A stretch of DNA of 64,000 bases from Mycoplasmoides gallisepticum (GCF_900476085.1 NZ_LS991952.1:372001-436000); one strand, 5' to 3'; shown: positions 10,687 through 20,307, counted from the stretch's first letter. Made by a program: numbers and translations. Notes: generated from the sequence alone by a model not told the origin.

Positions 10687-10694
10687 TAAAAATG
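10687..10694 (+). repeat. Target-site duplication, right copy (TAAAAATG)
   Basis: An exact copy of 9295-9302 directly beyond the right end of the IS256-type element. Confidence 0.85.
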
Positions 10695-10857
10695 GTAAAA
10701 CATATTTTACGAGTATTTTTTATATCCTTAAGTGTTCAAATTTGACACTGTTTGGATCGTCATTTTTCATATATCTTAGATATACTAAAGAGTGAAAATA
10801 TTAATTTTTTTGCTATACACTATATGATGCAATAGATGTGTTATGGACTACAATTAA

Positions 10858-10900
10858 TTAAAAAGAAACAAAATATAGATATAACCATATTTTGTTTCTT
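10858..10900 (-). terminator. Terminator of cysP
   Basis: A 14-bp perfect stem (10863-10876 with 10887-10900). On the minus strand it is followed by a short T run. It lies 11 bases after the cysP stop. Confidence 0.85.
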
Positions 10901-10910
10901 AGTTTATAAG

Positions 10911-12605
10911 TTACTTTTTAACTCTTTTTTTCATTAATTTAACAATAAAGAAAGTTGTCACACCAAAAGTTGCAATTCCGGCTAAAGCACCTAAAATACT
11001 TCATAAAATAACATTTGTTTTGTTTTCTGTAACTGAACTTTCATGAGTTGCTGTATTTGAATTGGTTTGCTTTCCTGTTTTAACTGAATTATTTGTTTGT
11101 GATTCAGATGATGGTGTGGTATTGCTTTTTGTTTCAGATGTATTAGATTCTTTTGAAATCGGATTATTTTTTTCATCAGCTGCTATGTCTTTATTTAATT
11201 CAGTAATTGACATTTCAAGAGTATGAGCTTTAATTCCAAATACAACAAAACTTTTTTTGCTATTTACTCATTCATTTTTGTATTTATAAAAACTCAAAAT
11301 TTCTCTAGTTTCTCCACTCGCCATTAAATCAACGACTTTTTCGCCTTCATTAGTAACATCCACTATGATTGAAAAATATTGACCTTTGTTTAAAATGATT
11401 TCTTTATCTAAATCAATTGTGTAAAATCCTTTTTCACCAGAATTTGGAATTTGAACTCTTTGAGTTAATTTTAGTTCACCATCTTCCGGATTAGACATTA
11501 AAGAATCTTTAACATAAATTTTGATTTCGGCGGTAATATTTAGTCCTCTAAGCGCAAAATTAATTGATTTTAATTTTTCTACAACTTCATCATTTGCTTT
11601 TTTAACTGGAAAAATATTTGCCATTGTTCTTTCTTTAGTATCAAGGGTTGCAAATAAAGAAAATGAGTTTTTTGTATCATAATAATAAGTATTTTTATAT
11701 GCATCATTTTTTTCTACTTCAACTGCCATTAATTCTTGAATTAAATCTAATGAATCGTATGAAAGTATAAAGTATCCCTGAGAATGCATTTTTTTAGTTC
11801 CTCAACTGTTTTTAACAATAAATCCACCTCTTCGCTTTGGTCTTTCGGGCTTAAAATTAGATTCATAATAATTATCATCTCAACCAACAATAACTGAAGC
11901 ATGATTTTTGATATTTTTTTGATCAGCAGATTTATTTACAATACTGGAATTTGGTTCATTATATCAAATAGTCTTAGGATGAAAATTCATCGCATTAAAA
12001 GCATAAGCAACTCCCACAGAACCATATTTGGCAATCGCTAATTTAATATCTTCAACAGTAGGATTAACTTTTACAGCATTTTTAATTTTAGCAATTGTGG
12101 GATTATCAAAATTAGGAAACTCAGTTTGATTAGTTTGAGCAATTGTAGATGTGTTTCTCATTAAACCTGTAAATGCGTGAGATAAATAATTTCCTTCACC
12201 GAAAATTCCTCCTCATTGCTGAGCATTGGAATTTAAATTTAATTTATCTGCATTATGATTTCAACTATTACTTATATAATCAATTGCATGTTCATCAATA
12301 TCTAAAGAATTTTTGGTGTAATTACCTATATTATTTTTTAACATATTAGTTTCTAAAATCGAAGCAATTGTATATGCTCAACAAAGACCTTCATTACCTT
12401 GATGTTTAACACTAGTAACCAAATTGTAATCTCTTGCATCAAAGAACTCCATTTTTGCAATTTCTTCTGCACTTTTATTTTTAAAAAAATCTAATTTTGG
12501 CGCATTAGAATTAACTGATGTGGTTGCACTCATTGTGCTAAAAGGTATTAATAAACCGGGACTAACTAATAAACTAGTTAATATTTTTTTATTTTTCAAT
12601 CTCAT
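10911..12605 (-). CDS. cysP: Papain-like cysteine protease CysP, membrane anchored
   Basis: A 564-residue C1-family protease. It has an N-terminal signal segment (charged start, then hydrophobic residues 9-26, ending near STMSA). The catalytic set is in order: Gln69 and Cys75 in KHQGNEGLCWAY, His235 in KNHASVIVGW, Asn266 in IVKNSWGTK. After a beta-rich domain comes a Ser/Thr/Asn-rich linker (about residues 470-530). A single membrane helix with a KKRVKK tail follows, so the protease should sit outside the cell. It fits the M. gallisepticum CysP described as cleaving chicken IgG; identity with that gene is recognised from architecture. Several TGA codons are Trp, including the residue right after Cys75. 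It stands alone, divergent from rplM. Confidence 0.9.
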
Positions 12606-12637
12606 ATATATTTATTATAAATAAAGAATATTTGTGG

Positions 12638-12643
12638 TAGAAT
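12638..12643 (+). promoter_or_regulatory. Likely extended -10 box of rplM-rpsI
   Basis: TAGAAT preceded by TGTGG (TG-n type extended -10). Transcription would begin close to the hairpin at 12658. Confidence 0.45.
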
Positions 12644-12657
12644 TTATATGCTTTATG

Positions 12658-12679
12658 TAGTTTAGTGGCTTCTAAACTA
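12658..12679 (+). promoter_or_regulatory. Hairpin in the rplM leader, possible L13 autoregulatory element
   Basis: An 8-bp perfect stem (12658-12665 with 12672-12679) with a 6-base loop, placed in the leader about 70 bases before rplM. Firmicutes often carry an L13-binding leader before rplM-rpsI. There is no T run, so it is not a simple terminator. Assignment to the L13 leader family is inferred from position. Confidence 0.4.
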
Positions 12680-12747
12680 TATTTATTTGTGGGATTTCAA
12701 AACAAAGATTATTTATATTTTAAAAATTAATAATAAGGAAATACAAG

Positions 12748-13191
12748 ATGCAAAAAACAACAATGCAAAAGCCAGTTGTTGCAACAAAAAACCGTAAGTG
12801 ATATTTAGTTGATGCTTCAGGTTTAGTATTAGGTAGATTAGCTGTTAAAGCTGCTAATCTACTAAGAGGTAAAAACAAACCTGACTTCACACCTAATGTT
12901 GATTGTGGTGATTATTTAATTATTTTAAATAGTGATAAAGTTGTTTTGACTGGTAATAAACTAGATAATGAAAAGTGATACCGACACTCAAACTATATGG
13001 GTGGAATTAAATCACGTACTGGACGTGAGATGGTTGATCATTACTCTGACCAATTAGTATATGACGCAATTAGAAGAATGTTACCTAAAAACCGTCTTGC
13101 TAAAGATATGATGCGTAAATTAAAAGTTTATAAAAACGATCGTCATGAACATGATGCTCAACAACCAACAAAACTTGATTGGAGTAAATAA
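12748..13191 (+). CDS. rplM: 50S ribosomal protein L13
   Basis: A 147-residue protein. The first six or so residues are an extension; the family core begins at [18 protein letters not shown] and continues with the conserved NYMGGIK and [21 protein letters not shown] codons in NRKW and NEKW are read as Trp. The ATG at 12748 follows AAGGAAATACAAG. It is an early-assembling protein of the large subunit. It overlaps rpsI by one base (TAATG), the standard L13-S9 pairing. Confidence 0.97.
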
Positions 13192-13583
13192 TGGCTGTAG
13201 TAACATTTAAAGGATTAGGTCGAAGAAAATCTTCAACCGCATTAGTTAAATTAACTCCAGGTTCTGGGAAGTTAGTAATTAACAACCGTAAAGCAGAAGA
13301 TTACTTTCCAAACAAGATTGTAATTCAAGATATGCGTCAACCATTAGAAGTAACAAAAACAGCTAGTATTTATGATATTAATGTTGTTGTTAACGGTGGT
13401 GGGTTTACTGGTCAAGCTGGTGCGATCCGTTTAGGAATTGCAAGAGCGCTTGTTAACATGAATCCAGAATTAAAAAAACAATTAAAACAACACAAGTTAG
13501 TAACACGTGATGCACGTGTTAAAGAACGTAAGAAATTCGGATTATACGGTGCTAGAAGAGCGCCTCAATTTACTAAGCGTTAG
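13191..13583 (+). CDS. rpsI: 30S ribosomal protein S9
   Basis: A 130-residue protein of normal length. It has the family N-terminus ([12 protein letters not shown]), the central [19 protein letters not shown] and the basic tail RRAPQFTKR whose last residues reach the P-site tRNA. Its start codon overlaps the rplM stop, so synthesis of the two is coupled. A hairpin with a T run follows the stop. Confidence 0.98.
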   Translation: MAVVTFKGLGRRKSSTALVKLTPGSGKLVINNRKAEDYFPNKIVIQDMRQPLEVTKTASIYDINVVVNGGGFTGQAGAIRLGIARALVNMNPELKKQLKQHKLVTRDARVKERKKFGLYGARRAPQFTKR

Positions 13584-13589
13584 AGCGTT

Positions 13590-13620
13590 AAAATCCCTAT
13601 TATATGGGGATTTTATTTTT
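13590..13620 (+). terminator. Terminator after rplM-rpsI
   Basis: An 8-bp stem, AAAATCCC (13590-13597) with 13607-13614, leads into TTTTATTTTTA. It lies just before the ispG start. Confidence 0.8.
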
Positions 13621-13638
13621 ATATCTCAAAGCGATTTT

Positions 13639-14718
13639 ATGTATACTAGGACCAAAACTAAAAAAGTCTTTGTTGGTGATGTTCAGATTGGTGGGCAGAA
13701 TAAGATTGTGTTGCAATCAATGACGATTGCTAAAACCAAGCACGTCAAAAAAAGTCTTAAAGAGATCAATGATCTTGTTAAAGAAGGTGCTGATCTAGTT
13801 CGGATTGCGGTTTTTGATGATGCTGATAAAAGAGCGATTAGAAAGGTTGTTGATCAATCGCCTTGTCCGATTATTGCTGATATTCATTTTAATCCTGATT
13901 ATGCGATAGCAGCGATTAAAGCTGGATGCAAAAAGATTAGATTAAACCCTGGTAATATCAAATCCAAAGAAAAATTACGCGAGATCTGCTTGTTGGCGAA
14001 CCAGTATAATATACCGATCAGAGTCGGGGTTAACTCGGGGTCAATCCCATATGATTTAATGCGTGAATATGGTGTAACATCTACAGCAATGATCATTGCT
14101 GCACAAAGATATGTGAGAATGTTAAAGCGGTTTGGTTTTGACAATATTGTGATCTCATTAAAAACTTCAAGTGCATTATTAAGTATGCAAGCTTATGAGT
14201 TGGGTGCTAAAAAGTTTAGTTACCCCTTGCACTTGGGGATTACTGAAGCTGGTACATTAATTAATGGGACAATTAAATCAGTAGCTGGACTAACCCCTTT
14301 GCTACTTAAAGGGATCGGTGATACGATTCGAATCTCGTTATCAACTAATCCCGTCGATGAGATTAAAGTTGCTAAAAAGATGCTTAATTCATTAGGTTTA
14401 TATGAAAACCTAGTTGATGTTGTAGCTTGTCCAACCTGTGGTCGTTTGAACTTTGATCTATTCAAAGTTACAAAAGAGATCGAAGAGTTTGTTAAAGATC
14501 TGCATTTTCCCTTAAAAGTTTCGATCTTAGGTTGTTCAGTTAACGGACCTGGTGAAGCTAAAGAAGCTGACATTGGGATCGCTGGAGGAAAACAGGAGGG
14601 AATTATCTTTAAAAAAGGTGTTGTTGTGAAATCTGTTAAGCAAGAATATCTGGTTGATGAACTAAAGCAGATGATCTTAGAAGAATACGAATTATTTAAA
14701 AAGAAGAATGGTAAATAA
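13639..14718 (+). CDS. ispG: 4-hydroxy-3-methylbut-2-enyl diphosphate synthase (flavodoxin), IspG
   Basis: A 359-residue TIM-barrel protein with a C-terminal iron-sulfur domain. The cluster ligands are visible: Cys264 and Cys267 in ACPTCGR, Cys299 in LGCSVNGPGE, and Glu306. The barrel motifs VLQSMT, RIAVFD, IIADIHFNPDYA and KIRLNPGNI are conserved. It converts MEcPP to HMBPP in the MEP isoprenoid pathway, using reduced flavodoxin. The frame is open further upstream, but that overlaps rpsI and its terminator; ATG 13639 gives the normal N-terminus. It lies 3 bases from upp. A flavodoxin (40.2 kb) and a flavodoxin/ferredoxin-NADP reductase (60.4 kb) in this window are plausible electron donors. 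Confidence 0.95.
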   Translation: MYTRTKTKKVFVGDVQIGGQNKIVLQSMTIAKTKHVKKSLKEINDLVKEGADLVRIAVFDDADKRAIRKVVDQSPCPIIADIHFNPDYAIAAIKAGCKKIRLNPGNIKSKEKLREICLLANQYNIPIRVGVNSGSIPYDLMREYGVTSTAMIIAAQRYVRMLKRFGFDNIVISLKTSSALLSMQAYELGAKKFSYPLHLGITEAGTLINGTIKSVAGLTPLLLKGIGDTIRISLSTNPVDEIKVAKKMLNSLGLYENLVDVVACPTCGRLNFDLFKVTKEIEEFVKDLHFPLKVSILGCSVNGPGEAKEADIGIAGGKQEGIIFKKGVVVKSVKQEYLVDELKQMILEEYELFKKKNGK

Positions 14719-14721
14719 ATC

Positions 14722-15354
14722 ATGAAAAATTTTATCTTTAATCACCCATTAATCTCAGATAAACTATCAAAGATGCGCGATGTCAATACTGGTTATAATT
14801 TCTTTAAGCAGTTATTAACTGAGATTACCACTTTAATGATGTATGAAGTTGGGAAAGGTTATGAGTTAGAAGAGATTAGTGTAACAACACCACTAGCCAC
14901 AACAAAAGCACATAAACTAAAACACAATTTTGTGATCGTGCCAATTTTAAGAGCAGGGCTTGGGATGGTTGATGGAGTTCATAATGTGATTCCAACAGCA
15001 CGAGTTGGTCATATTGGTTTATATAGAGATGAAAAGACCTTTCAACCAGTTGAGTACTACTCAAAATTCCCACAAACTATGGATGATGGGCATGTGATCG
15101 TATTAGATCCGATGTTAGCTACTGGAGCTTCAGTAATCAAAGCAATTAGCTTGGTTAAAAATATCCAACCAAAAAAACCTAGATCAATCAAATTTATGGG
15201 TTTATTAGGAGCACCTGAAGGATTAAAAGCACTCAATCAAGCACATCCAGATGTTGATGTTTATCTAGCTTGTCTAGATGAAAAACTAAATGATAAAAAT
15301 TATATCTACCCAGGACTAGGTGATGCTGGGGATCGAATTTTTGGAACGAAATAA
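14722..15354 (+). CDS. upp: Uracil phosphoribosyltransferase
   Basis: A 210-residue type I phosphoribosyltransferase of normal length. The PRPP-binding loop is VIVLDPMLATGASVIKAI. The substrate region VPILRAGLGMVDGV and C-terminal GDAGDRIFGTK are conserved. It makes UMP from uracil and PRPP, the main pyrimidine salvage step in mycoplasmas. ATG 14722 lies 3 bases after ispG, so the two are probably co-transcribed; no functional link between them is evident. Confidence 0.97.
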   Translation: MKNFIFNHPLISDKLSKMRDVNTGYNFFKQLLTEITTLMMYEVGKGYELEEISVTTPLATTKAHKLKHNFVIVPILRAGLGMVDGVHNVIPTARVGHIGLYRDEKTFQPVEYYSKFPQTMDDGHVIVLDPMLATGASVIKAISLVKNIQPKKPRSIKFMGLLGAPEGLKALNQAHPDVDVYLACLDEKLNDKNYIYPGLGDAGDRIFGTK

Positions 15355-15392
15355 AACCCAAAGATTTTGTAACTATGTTATTATGAAAATAA

Positions 15393-15398
15393 TATAAT
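15393..15398 (+). promoter_or_regulatory. -10 box (TATAAT) before the DUF31 lipoprotein gene
   Basis: A perfect TATAAT about 70 bases before ATG 15469, in the gap after upp. No clear -35 box is visible, as is usual in mycoplasmas. Confidence 0.5.
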
Positions 15399-15468
15399 GG
15401 TTAGATAGATAACCTTATATATCTGTTAATTTATTTGTAAGTAGGAAAAATTAGCAATCAGATCAATC

Positions 15469-17223
15469 ATGGGCTTGAGTCGCAAAAAAATCTTTACCTG
15501 ACCACTTTTACTCACTGGGATGGCAGTTGTGTCAACTACTTTTTCTTCGTGTAGTGTTTTTAATTTTTTCAGCAACCTACCAACAACAACGGACAATAAT
15601 AATTATGGACCAACAGTCCAAAATCTTAGTGCGTTTTTACCAACTAGTGATTATAAGAAGATTTATGATCTTAGTTTTAGTTTAGAATTTAATAATTCTG
15701 GTGGTTATAACCCTTCACGTTTGATGTCAAATAATGAAGGAGTAACTGCTGAAAACGTTAATCGTCCTTACCGTGTTTTTGGAACGGGATGATTATTTGA
15801 TTGACAAGCTCAACCCGTTGATGAGAACGATCAAAATGCGAAATGAACCGGATATTTTGCGACTAATTTACACGTAGCTGAAGCGTTATTAAATCCTTTA
15901 GATAATAAGAACTATCGCCCAGCTTGATATAAGAATGAATTACCCTTACCAGGGGTGGATCAAACTCTTTATTTCAACTTAGGTAAATGGGATGAAAATC
16001 TAGCTGTACAAAACAAACACAACCCAAAATCTTTAACTTACTTACCGTTAAGTAACTTACCTAAAACAGTTTATACAGCAACTTCTTTTTATAAAGAATC
16101 ACCAAAATGAATTACTCCGATCGAAGCCGATAACCCAGGAATTCGCGAGTACATTGATTTTGCTGTTTTATCAATCACTTTAGATCTTTCATGAACGATG
16201 AGAAACGGAGAGAAAGTTCATCGTTATAATGATGAATACCAACTGTACAACCGTTGAATTATGCCAGCAATGAATGTTGCTAAAGCATTATGAGATAACA
16301 AGGGAGTTTTAAATCAACCAGCAACTCCACCTAATAAGAAAGAAGAAGATGATCAATTAACTGATCAATTACCTTACCACGGTTTTTTTGATCGTTCAAA
16401 TTACACTAACCCAAACGTAAGTTTAAATAACTTTAGTGTTTATCTTGGTGGTTATCCTTATTATGCTAACTGACCAACAACTCCACAATACACTAAATTT
16501 AGTGTGCCATCATTATCAAGAAGACAGATCCCAATCACTAGTGATTCAAGAGGTTCTCCTGGTTGAACGATTAACGCCTTAAATCCAACTGAACTAGATG
16601 GACAAAAGATCGCTAGTTCAACATCTCTAAGCTCAACTGGTGGAATTAGAGCAGGGATTTATAATGCTGATATTGCTAGAAATTTCCAATTAGTTTATCG
16701 TAATGTTAAATACAAACAATATGGTTATGGCTATATTATCCAAAACTCAAACTTATCAGCAGGTTCATCTGGATCATTAGCATTAACTTCAAATAACCAA
16801 GCTTTAGGAATCTATTTTGGTACGGTGTCAGTTGATGCCAAAAAAGAAGCTACCTTTGGTTTAGTTGCTTCATTATTTAATCCAAATAAGATCCAAGTTA
16901 ATGTTGTTACTGGTAATAACGTTTTTGAAACTGATACGATCCAACCATATGATCTAATTTATGGTAACGATCTAATGACTGATGATTATGGTTCATACAT
17001 TAGATCATTACAAACCTTAAACTTATCATCACGTTTATTAACAAAAATTAAAGATAATTTACCAAAAAAAGAAGGTTCAACTAATCAAGCTAACCAACAA
17101 ACAAACCAAACTAATAGATCAACTGATGCAACAAAAAAAGACAGTTCATCAGATGAGACTAACAAGAACCCATTAGCTGAATTATTATCAGATATCTTCA
17201 AAAATTTACCTAACTGAAATTAA
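15469..17223 (+). CDS. DUF31-family lipoprotein, predicted chymotrypsin-like serine protease
   Basis: A 584-residue exported lipoprotein. A basic, hydrophobic N-terminus ends in FSSC with lipidated Cys28. The DUF31 (mycoplasma peptidase) domain follows, with a candidate triad: His135 in FATNLHVAE, Asp230 in YIDFAVL and Ser434 in AGSSGSLAL. After about residue 520 comes a Gln/Asn/Thr/Ser-rich tail. DUF31 domains occur in the mycoplasma immunoglobulin protease MIP, but whether this copy cuts immunoglobulin is unknown and no Ig-binding MIB partner lies nearby. TGA is Trp at about ten sites. ATG 15469 is chosen because it gives a complete signal peptide and lies downstream of a TATAAT. Ends at TAA 17221-17223. 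Confidence 0.85.
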
Positions 17224-17239
17224 ATTTTTAATAAGAACT

Positions 17240-17269
17240 ATGATTGGTTAATTAACCAATCATTTTTTT
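17240..17269 (+). terminator. Terminator after the DUF31 lipoprotein
   Basis: A 24-base perfect palindrome (17240-17263) containing ATGATTGGTTAATTAACC is followed by a run of T. Confidence 0.9.
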
Positions 17270-17358
17270 ATTAGTTTCTTAAATTTAGAAAATTTAATTA
17301 CCAATTAAACTGTTGAGTTAATAAATTTAAGCAATTAACCATTTATATTTATTAGGCG

Positions 17359-17364
17359 TATAAT
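17359..17364 (+). promoter_or_regulatory. -10 box of the ATP synthase operon
   Basis: TATAAT 35 bases before the first gene of the operon, between an upstream terminator and ATG 17399. No clear -35 box. Confidence 0.6.
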
Positions 17365-17398
17365 TTAAGCGTTCTTTAATAAATATATTTAAGATCAG

Positions 17399-17908
17399 AT
17401 GATAGTTGATAAAAAAATCATTAAATACAACTTAATAATTTTTAATGTTTTTTCAATCGTTGGTCTAATCATCCTATTAGGCCTAACGTTTACTAAAATC
17501 ATTGGATTTCAGTGAGTTTATAGTAGTTTATTAACTGTTGTGTTTTCAAATATCAGTTTAGTGATTGGGTTGATTCTTCCCAATTTGCTATACACTAGTG
17601 CAACTAAACTAAACACACAACAAGTTAAATCTGCTCGCTTCGGTTTTTTTATTCTAGGGATCATCACACTATCTTCGCGTCTGTTTTGATATGCCGTGCC
17701 GATCGTTATTATCGGGTTTGTGAATCAATGACAGTTTCAAGGAGCAGTGTTCAATGTTTTTCCAGCAATCTTATGACCGTTGTCAATGATTGCTGTTCAT
17801 GTTGTGGTTAACTACTTATTATTAAATAAAGAGATTAAAGAACGAAACAAACTGAAGGAATTAAATAACAATGTTGCCACAGGAGATAGTCTACACGAAG
17901 CTTTCTAG
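17399..17908 (+). CDS. AtpI-like membrane protein (MG406 type), first gene of the ATP synthase operon
   Basis: A 169-residue protein with four hydrophobic segments (about residues 12-32, 42-66, 82-105, 112-140) and a basic C-terminal tail. Its position directly before atpB matches atpI, whose product helps assemble the c-ring in other bacteria; sequence likeness to AtpI itself is weak, as in M. genitalium MG406. Three or more TGA codons are Trp. Its 3' end overlaps atpB by 38 bases in another frame, a long overlap that suggests coupled translation. The assignment rests mainly on topology and position. Confidence 0.75.
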
Positions 17909-18764
17909 TACAGAAACTCAAAATGGCTGAATCGACTTTTTGACGACAAAACCACTTGCATCACAAGGGATCGAATGAACACCGCTAATTCCGACTGCTC
18001 ATGTCTTGTCGATCTTTATGGTTTTGTTTATGATTGCAATATTAACCGCTGTATATTACACGAAGTTAAAAAAACTAAAACCAACTGAACCACCAACAGG
18101 TTATGTCTTGGTTGTGCAGTTGTTAATCTTACAATTTGAAAATTTAACAGTCGATCTATTGGGCGAGAAAAACCGGAGACTGAGTCTATTGTTCATCATT
18201 ATCTTTGTCTATATCTTGATTAGTAACTTGATGTCGATGGTTGGGGGAATTGCTGCTCCAACATCATCATCAACCGTAACGTTTTCTTTAGGGTTAATGT
18301 CATTCTTCGGAACGTTTATTATGGGAGTAAAATACCAAAAACTAGCTTACTTCCGTGACTTCTTTGTGATCATTAAGATCAAAAAGAAAACGATCCCTTT
18401 AATGATTAACCCATTAAACGTGATCGGTTACTTCGCGCCATTGTTATCAATCTCATTACGGTTATGAGGTAACGTGCTGGCTGGGTCGATCTTTATTGCT
18501 TTATTATATAGCTTATTTAGAACGTTCTTTACATTATGATCACCAAGCTCATTTAGCGTTGGCTTAGTCTTTGGGACGTTGGCTGGAGGATTAGTAATCC
18601 CTGCTTTCCACGTTTATTTTGATATCTTAGTCTCAGCGATCCAAGCATTCGTCTTTGTTTCATTGATGCTTACATATTGATCTCAACCGATCAAAGCAGC
18701 CGAAAATGCCGCTGAAGAAAAGGGTCAACAAATGATCGAGAACCAACGACTAAACGTGAAATAA
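17871..18764 (+). CDS. atpB: ATP synthase Fo subunit a
   Basis: A 297-residue membrane protein with about six hydrophobic segments. The proton-channel arginine is in LSISLRLWGNVLAGS. The C-terminal helix region [27 protein letters not shown] fits the family. TGA codons, including in LRLW, are Trp. ATG 17871 gives the expected extracellular N-terminus and overlaps the gene before it by 38 bases. With the c-ring it forms the proton path through the membrane. A 100-base gap separates it from atpE. Confidence 0.95.
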
Positions 18765-18864
18765 TTGTTCATTCAAATTATTTCATCACACAAGTTAAAA
18801 ATTAAATTTTTGTAAAATTCTATAAGAAAAAACATTTAAAAACTAACACTAAGGAAATAAAACC

Positions 18865-19155
18865 ATGAATATATTTTTAGTAATCCACGAACTAATTAAC
18901 CAAGCAGACCAAGTCAATGTTACTCTAACTAACCATGTTGGTGCTTATATTGGTGCTGGGATGGCGATGACTGCTGCTGCTGGTGTGGGTGTTGGTCAAG
19001 GGTTTGCATCTGGTCTTTGTGCTACAGCTTTAGCACGTAATCCAGAATTACTTCCAAAAATTCAGTTATTCTGGATCGTTGGTTCAGCAATTGCAGAATC
19101 AAGTGCGATCTATGGATTAATTATTGCGTTTATTCTAATTTTCGTAGCACGATAG
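18865..19155 (+). CDS. atpE: ATP synthase Fo subunit c
   Basis: A 96-residue, two-helix protein. The proton-carrying carboxylate is Glu78 in GSAIAESSAIYG, and the polar loop is ARNPELLPK (residues 58-66). The N-terminus is about 20 residues longer than in E. coli, usual for mollicutes. It has its own AAGGAAATAA ribosome site. The gap before it (18765-18864) shows only A+T-rich sequence; high c-subunit output could come from this leader, but no regulatory structure is clear. Confidence 0.96.
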   Translation: MNIFLVIHELINQADQVNVTLTNHVGAYIGAGMAMTAAAGVGVGQGFASGLCATALARNPELLPKIQLFWIVGSAIAESSAIYGLIIAFILIFVAR

Positions 19156-19157
19156 TT

Positions 19158-19754
19158 ATGTGATCTACAAGAGTTAAAAAACTTTTATTATTAAGTTTTA
19201 ACTTCTTAATAATATCAGCAATTGTTAGTTCTTGTTCTATCCCTGAAGAGTTACAAGCAAAAACAATTGTTAATGAATTTTTTCCTAACTTCTGGGTCTT
19301 TGTTGCCCATACTATTGCATTATCAATCATCATTCTTTTAGGGATCTTTTTATTGTGAAAACCAACCAAACGGTTTTTAGCTAAAAGAAGTGAATTAATT
19401 CAAGCTGAAATCAATAATGCTAATGAGATTAAAAAGCAAGCACAATTTTTATTAGATAATGCTAAAAAGCAAAAACAAAATGCTGAATTGCAAGCACGCG
19501 AGATTATCAATTTAGCTACAAACCAAGCTTATCGTTTAAAAAACGATCTTGAAACTGATGCCAAACGTAAAGCTAATCGAATTATCGAAAACGCTCACGC
19601 TGAGATCATCAAACAAGAATCGATCTTAAAACGGGAACTAGAAGGTCGGATCGTTGATGTTGCTCTTGAAGCAACTTCAACCTTGATCCAAAAAAATGTG
19701 GCTAAAGAAGATCATGAACGATTGGTTAATGAGCTATTAAGAAATTTAGACTAA
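19158..19754 (+). CDS. atpF: ATP synthase Fo subunit b, predicted lipoprotein
   Basis: A 198-residue protein starting at ATG 19158; the second codon is TGA (Trp). It has a signal-like segment ending [10 protein letters not shown], a lipobox-type cysteine near residue 27, then a membrane helix (about residues 48-72) and a long charged coiled coil reaching the F1 head. A lipoprotein-form b subunit is known from M. pneumoniae-group species. It lies 2 bases after the atpE stop and 4 bases before atpH. Confidence 0.93.
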
Positions 19755-19758
19755 ACTT

Positions 19759-20304
19759 ATGGATACTAATATAATGGGGTTTGCTAGAGCATTAGTTGAT
19801 CTAGCCCATGAAGAAGATAAGGTACATTTGTTTTATGACAATCTTAAAGTCGTTTTTGACTTGGTTAAAGAAAACCAAGACTTAATGTCATTAATGAATA
19901 GTCAAGTCTTATCTAAAAACCAAAAACATGAGATTATTGATGTGGTGTTTAAAGACCACTTAACCCAAACGATCGTTGATTTCTTAAAAGTAGTGATCGA
20001 TAACCGCGAGTTTTTTCATATTAAATCGATCATTAAAAAGTTCTTTAGAATGATCGAAGAAGAAGAGCATACGATCTTTATTAATGTCGTCTCAGCACAT
20101 GAACTAAACGACGATCAAAAAGCTCAGTTAGTTGAAAAACTCCATAAGAAGTTTGCTTCACAAGTCAAAATCTTATATCAAACTGATCCCAGTTTGATTG
20201 CTGGAATCAGGATCCAATCAAATGATCTCTTAATTGATAACTCAATTGATGGCAAACTCAAACTACTAAAACATCAACTTAGAACCTTCTCCAAGGAAAA
20301 CTAG
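19759..20304 (+). CDS. atpH: ATP synthase F1 subunit delta
   Basis: A 181-residue soluble protein of normal length with the family's C-terminal region VVSAHELNDDQKAQLVEKL and DPSLIAGIRIQSNDLLIDNS. It links subunit b to the top of the alpha/beta ring as part of the stator. Four-base gap from atpF and 3-base gap to atpA. Confidence 0.94.
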   Translation: MDTNIMGFARALVDLAHEEDKVHLFYDNLKVVFDLVKENQDLMSLMNSQVLSKNQKHEIIDVVFKDHLTQTIVDFLKVVIDNREFFHIKSIIKKFFRMIEEEEHTIFINVVSAHELNDDQKAQLVEKLHKKFASQVKILYQTDPSLIAGIRIQSNDLLIDNSIDGKLKLLKHQLRTFSKEN

Positions 20305-20307
20305 ACT

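Noticed and set aside
10731-10756. TTTGACACT-containing sequence resembling the IS1634-type end
   Set aside because: Only about nine bases agree with the terminal repeat and no partner end or coding remnant lies beside it; too weak to call a second element.
13507-13638. N-terminal extension of IspG reaching back into rpsI
   Set aside because: It overlaps rpsI and the terminator and adds residues not found in the family; ATG 13639 is the natural start.
14220-14723. 167-residue open frame antisense to ispG
   Set aside because: A shadow of a conserved gene, with no ribosome site and no recognisable composition.
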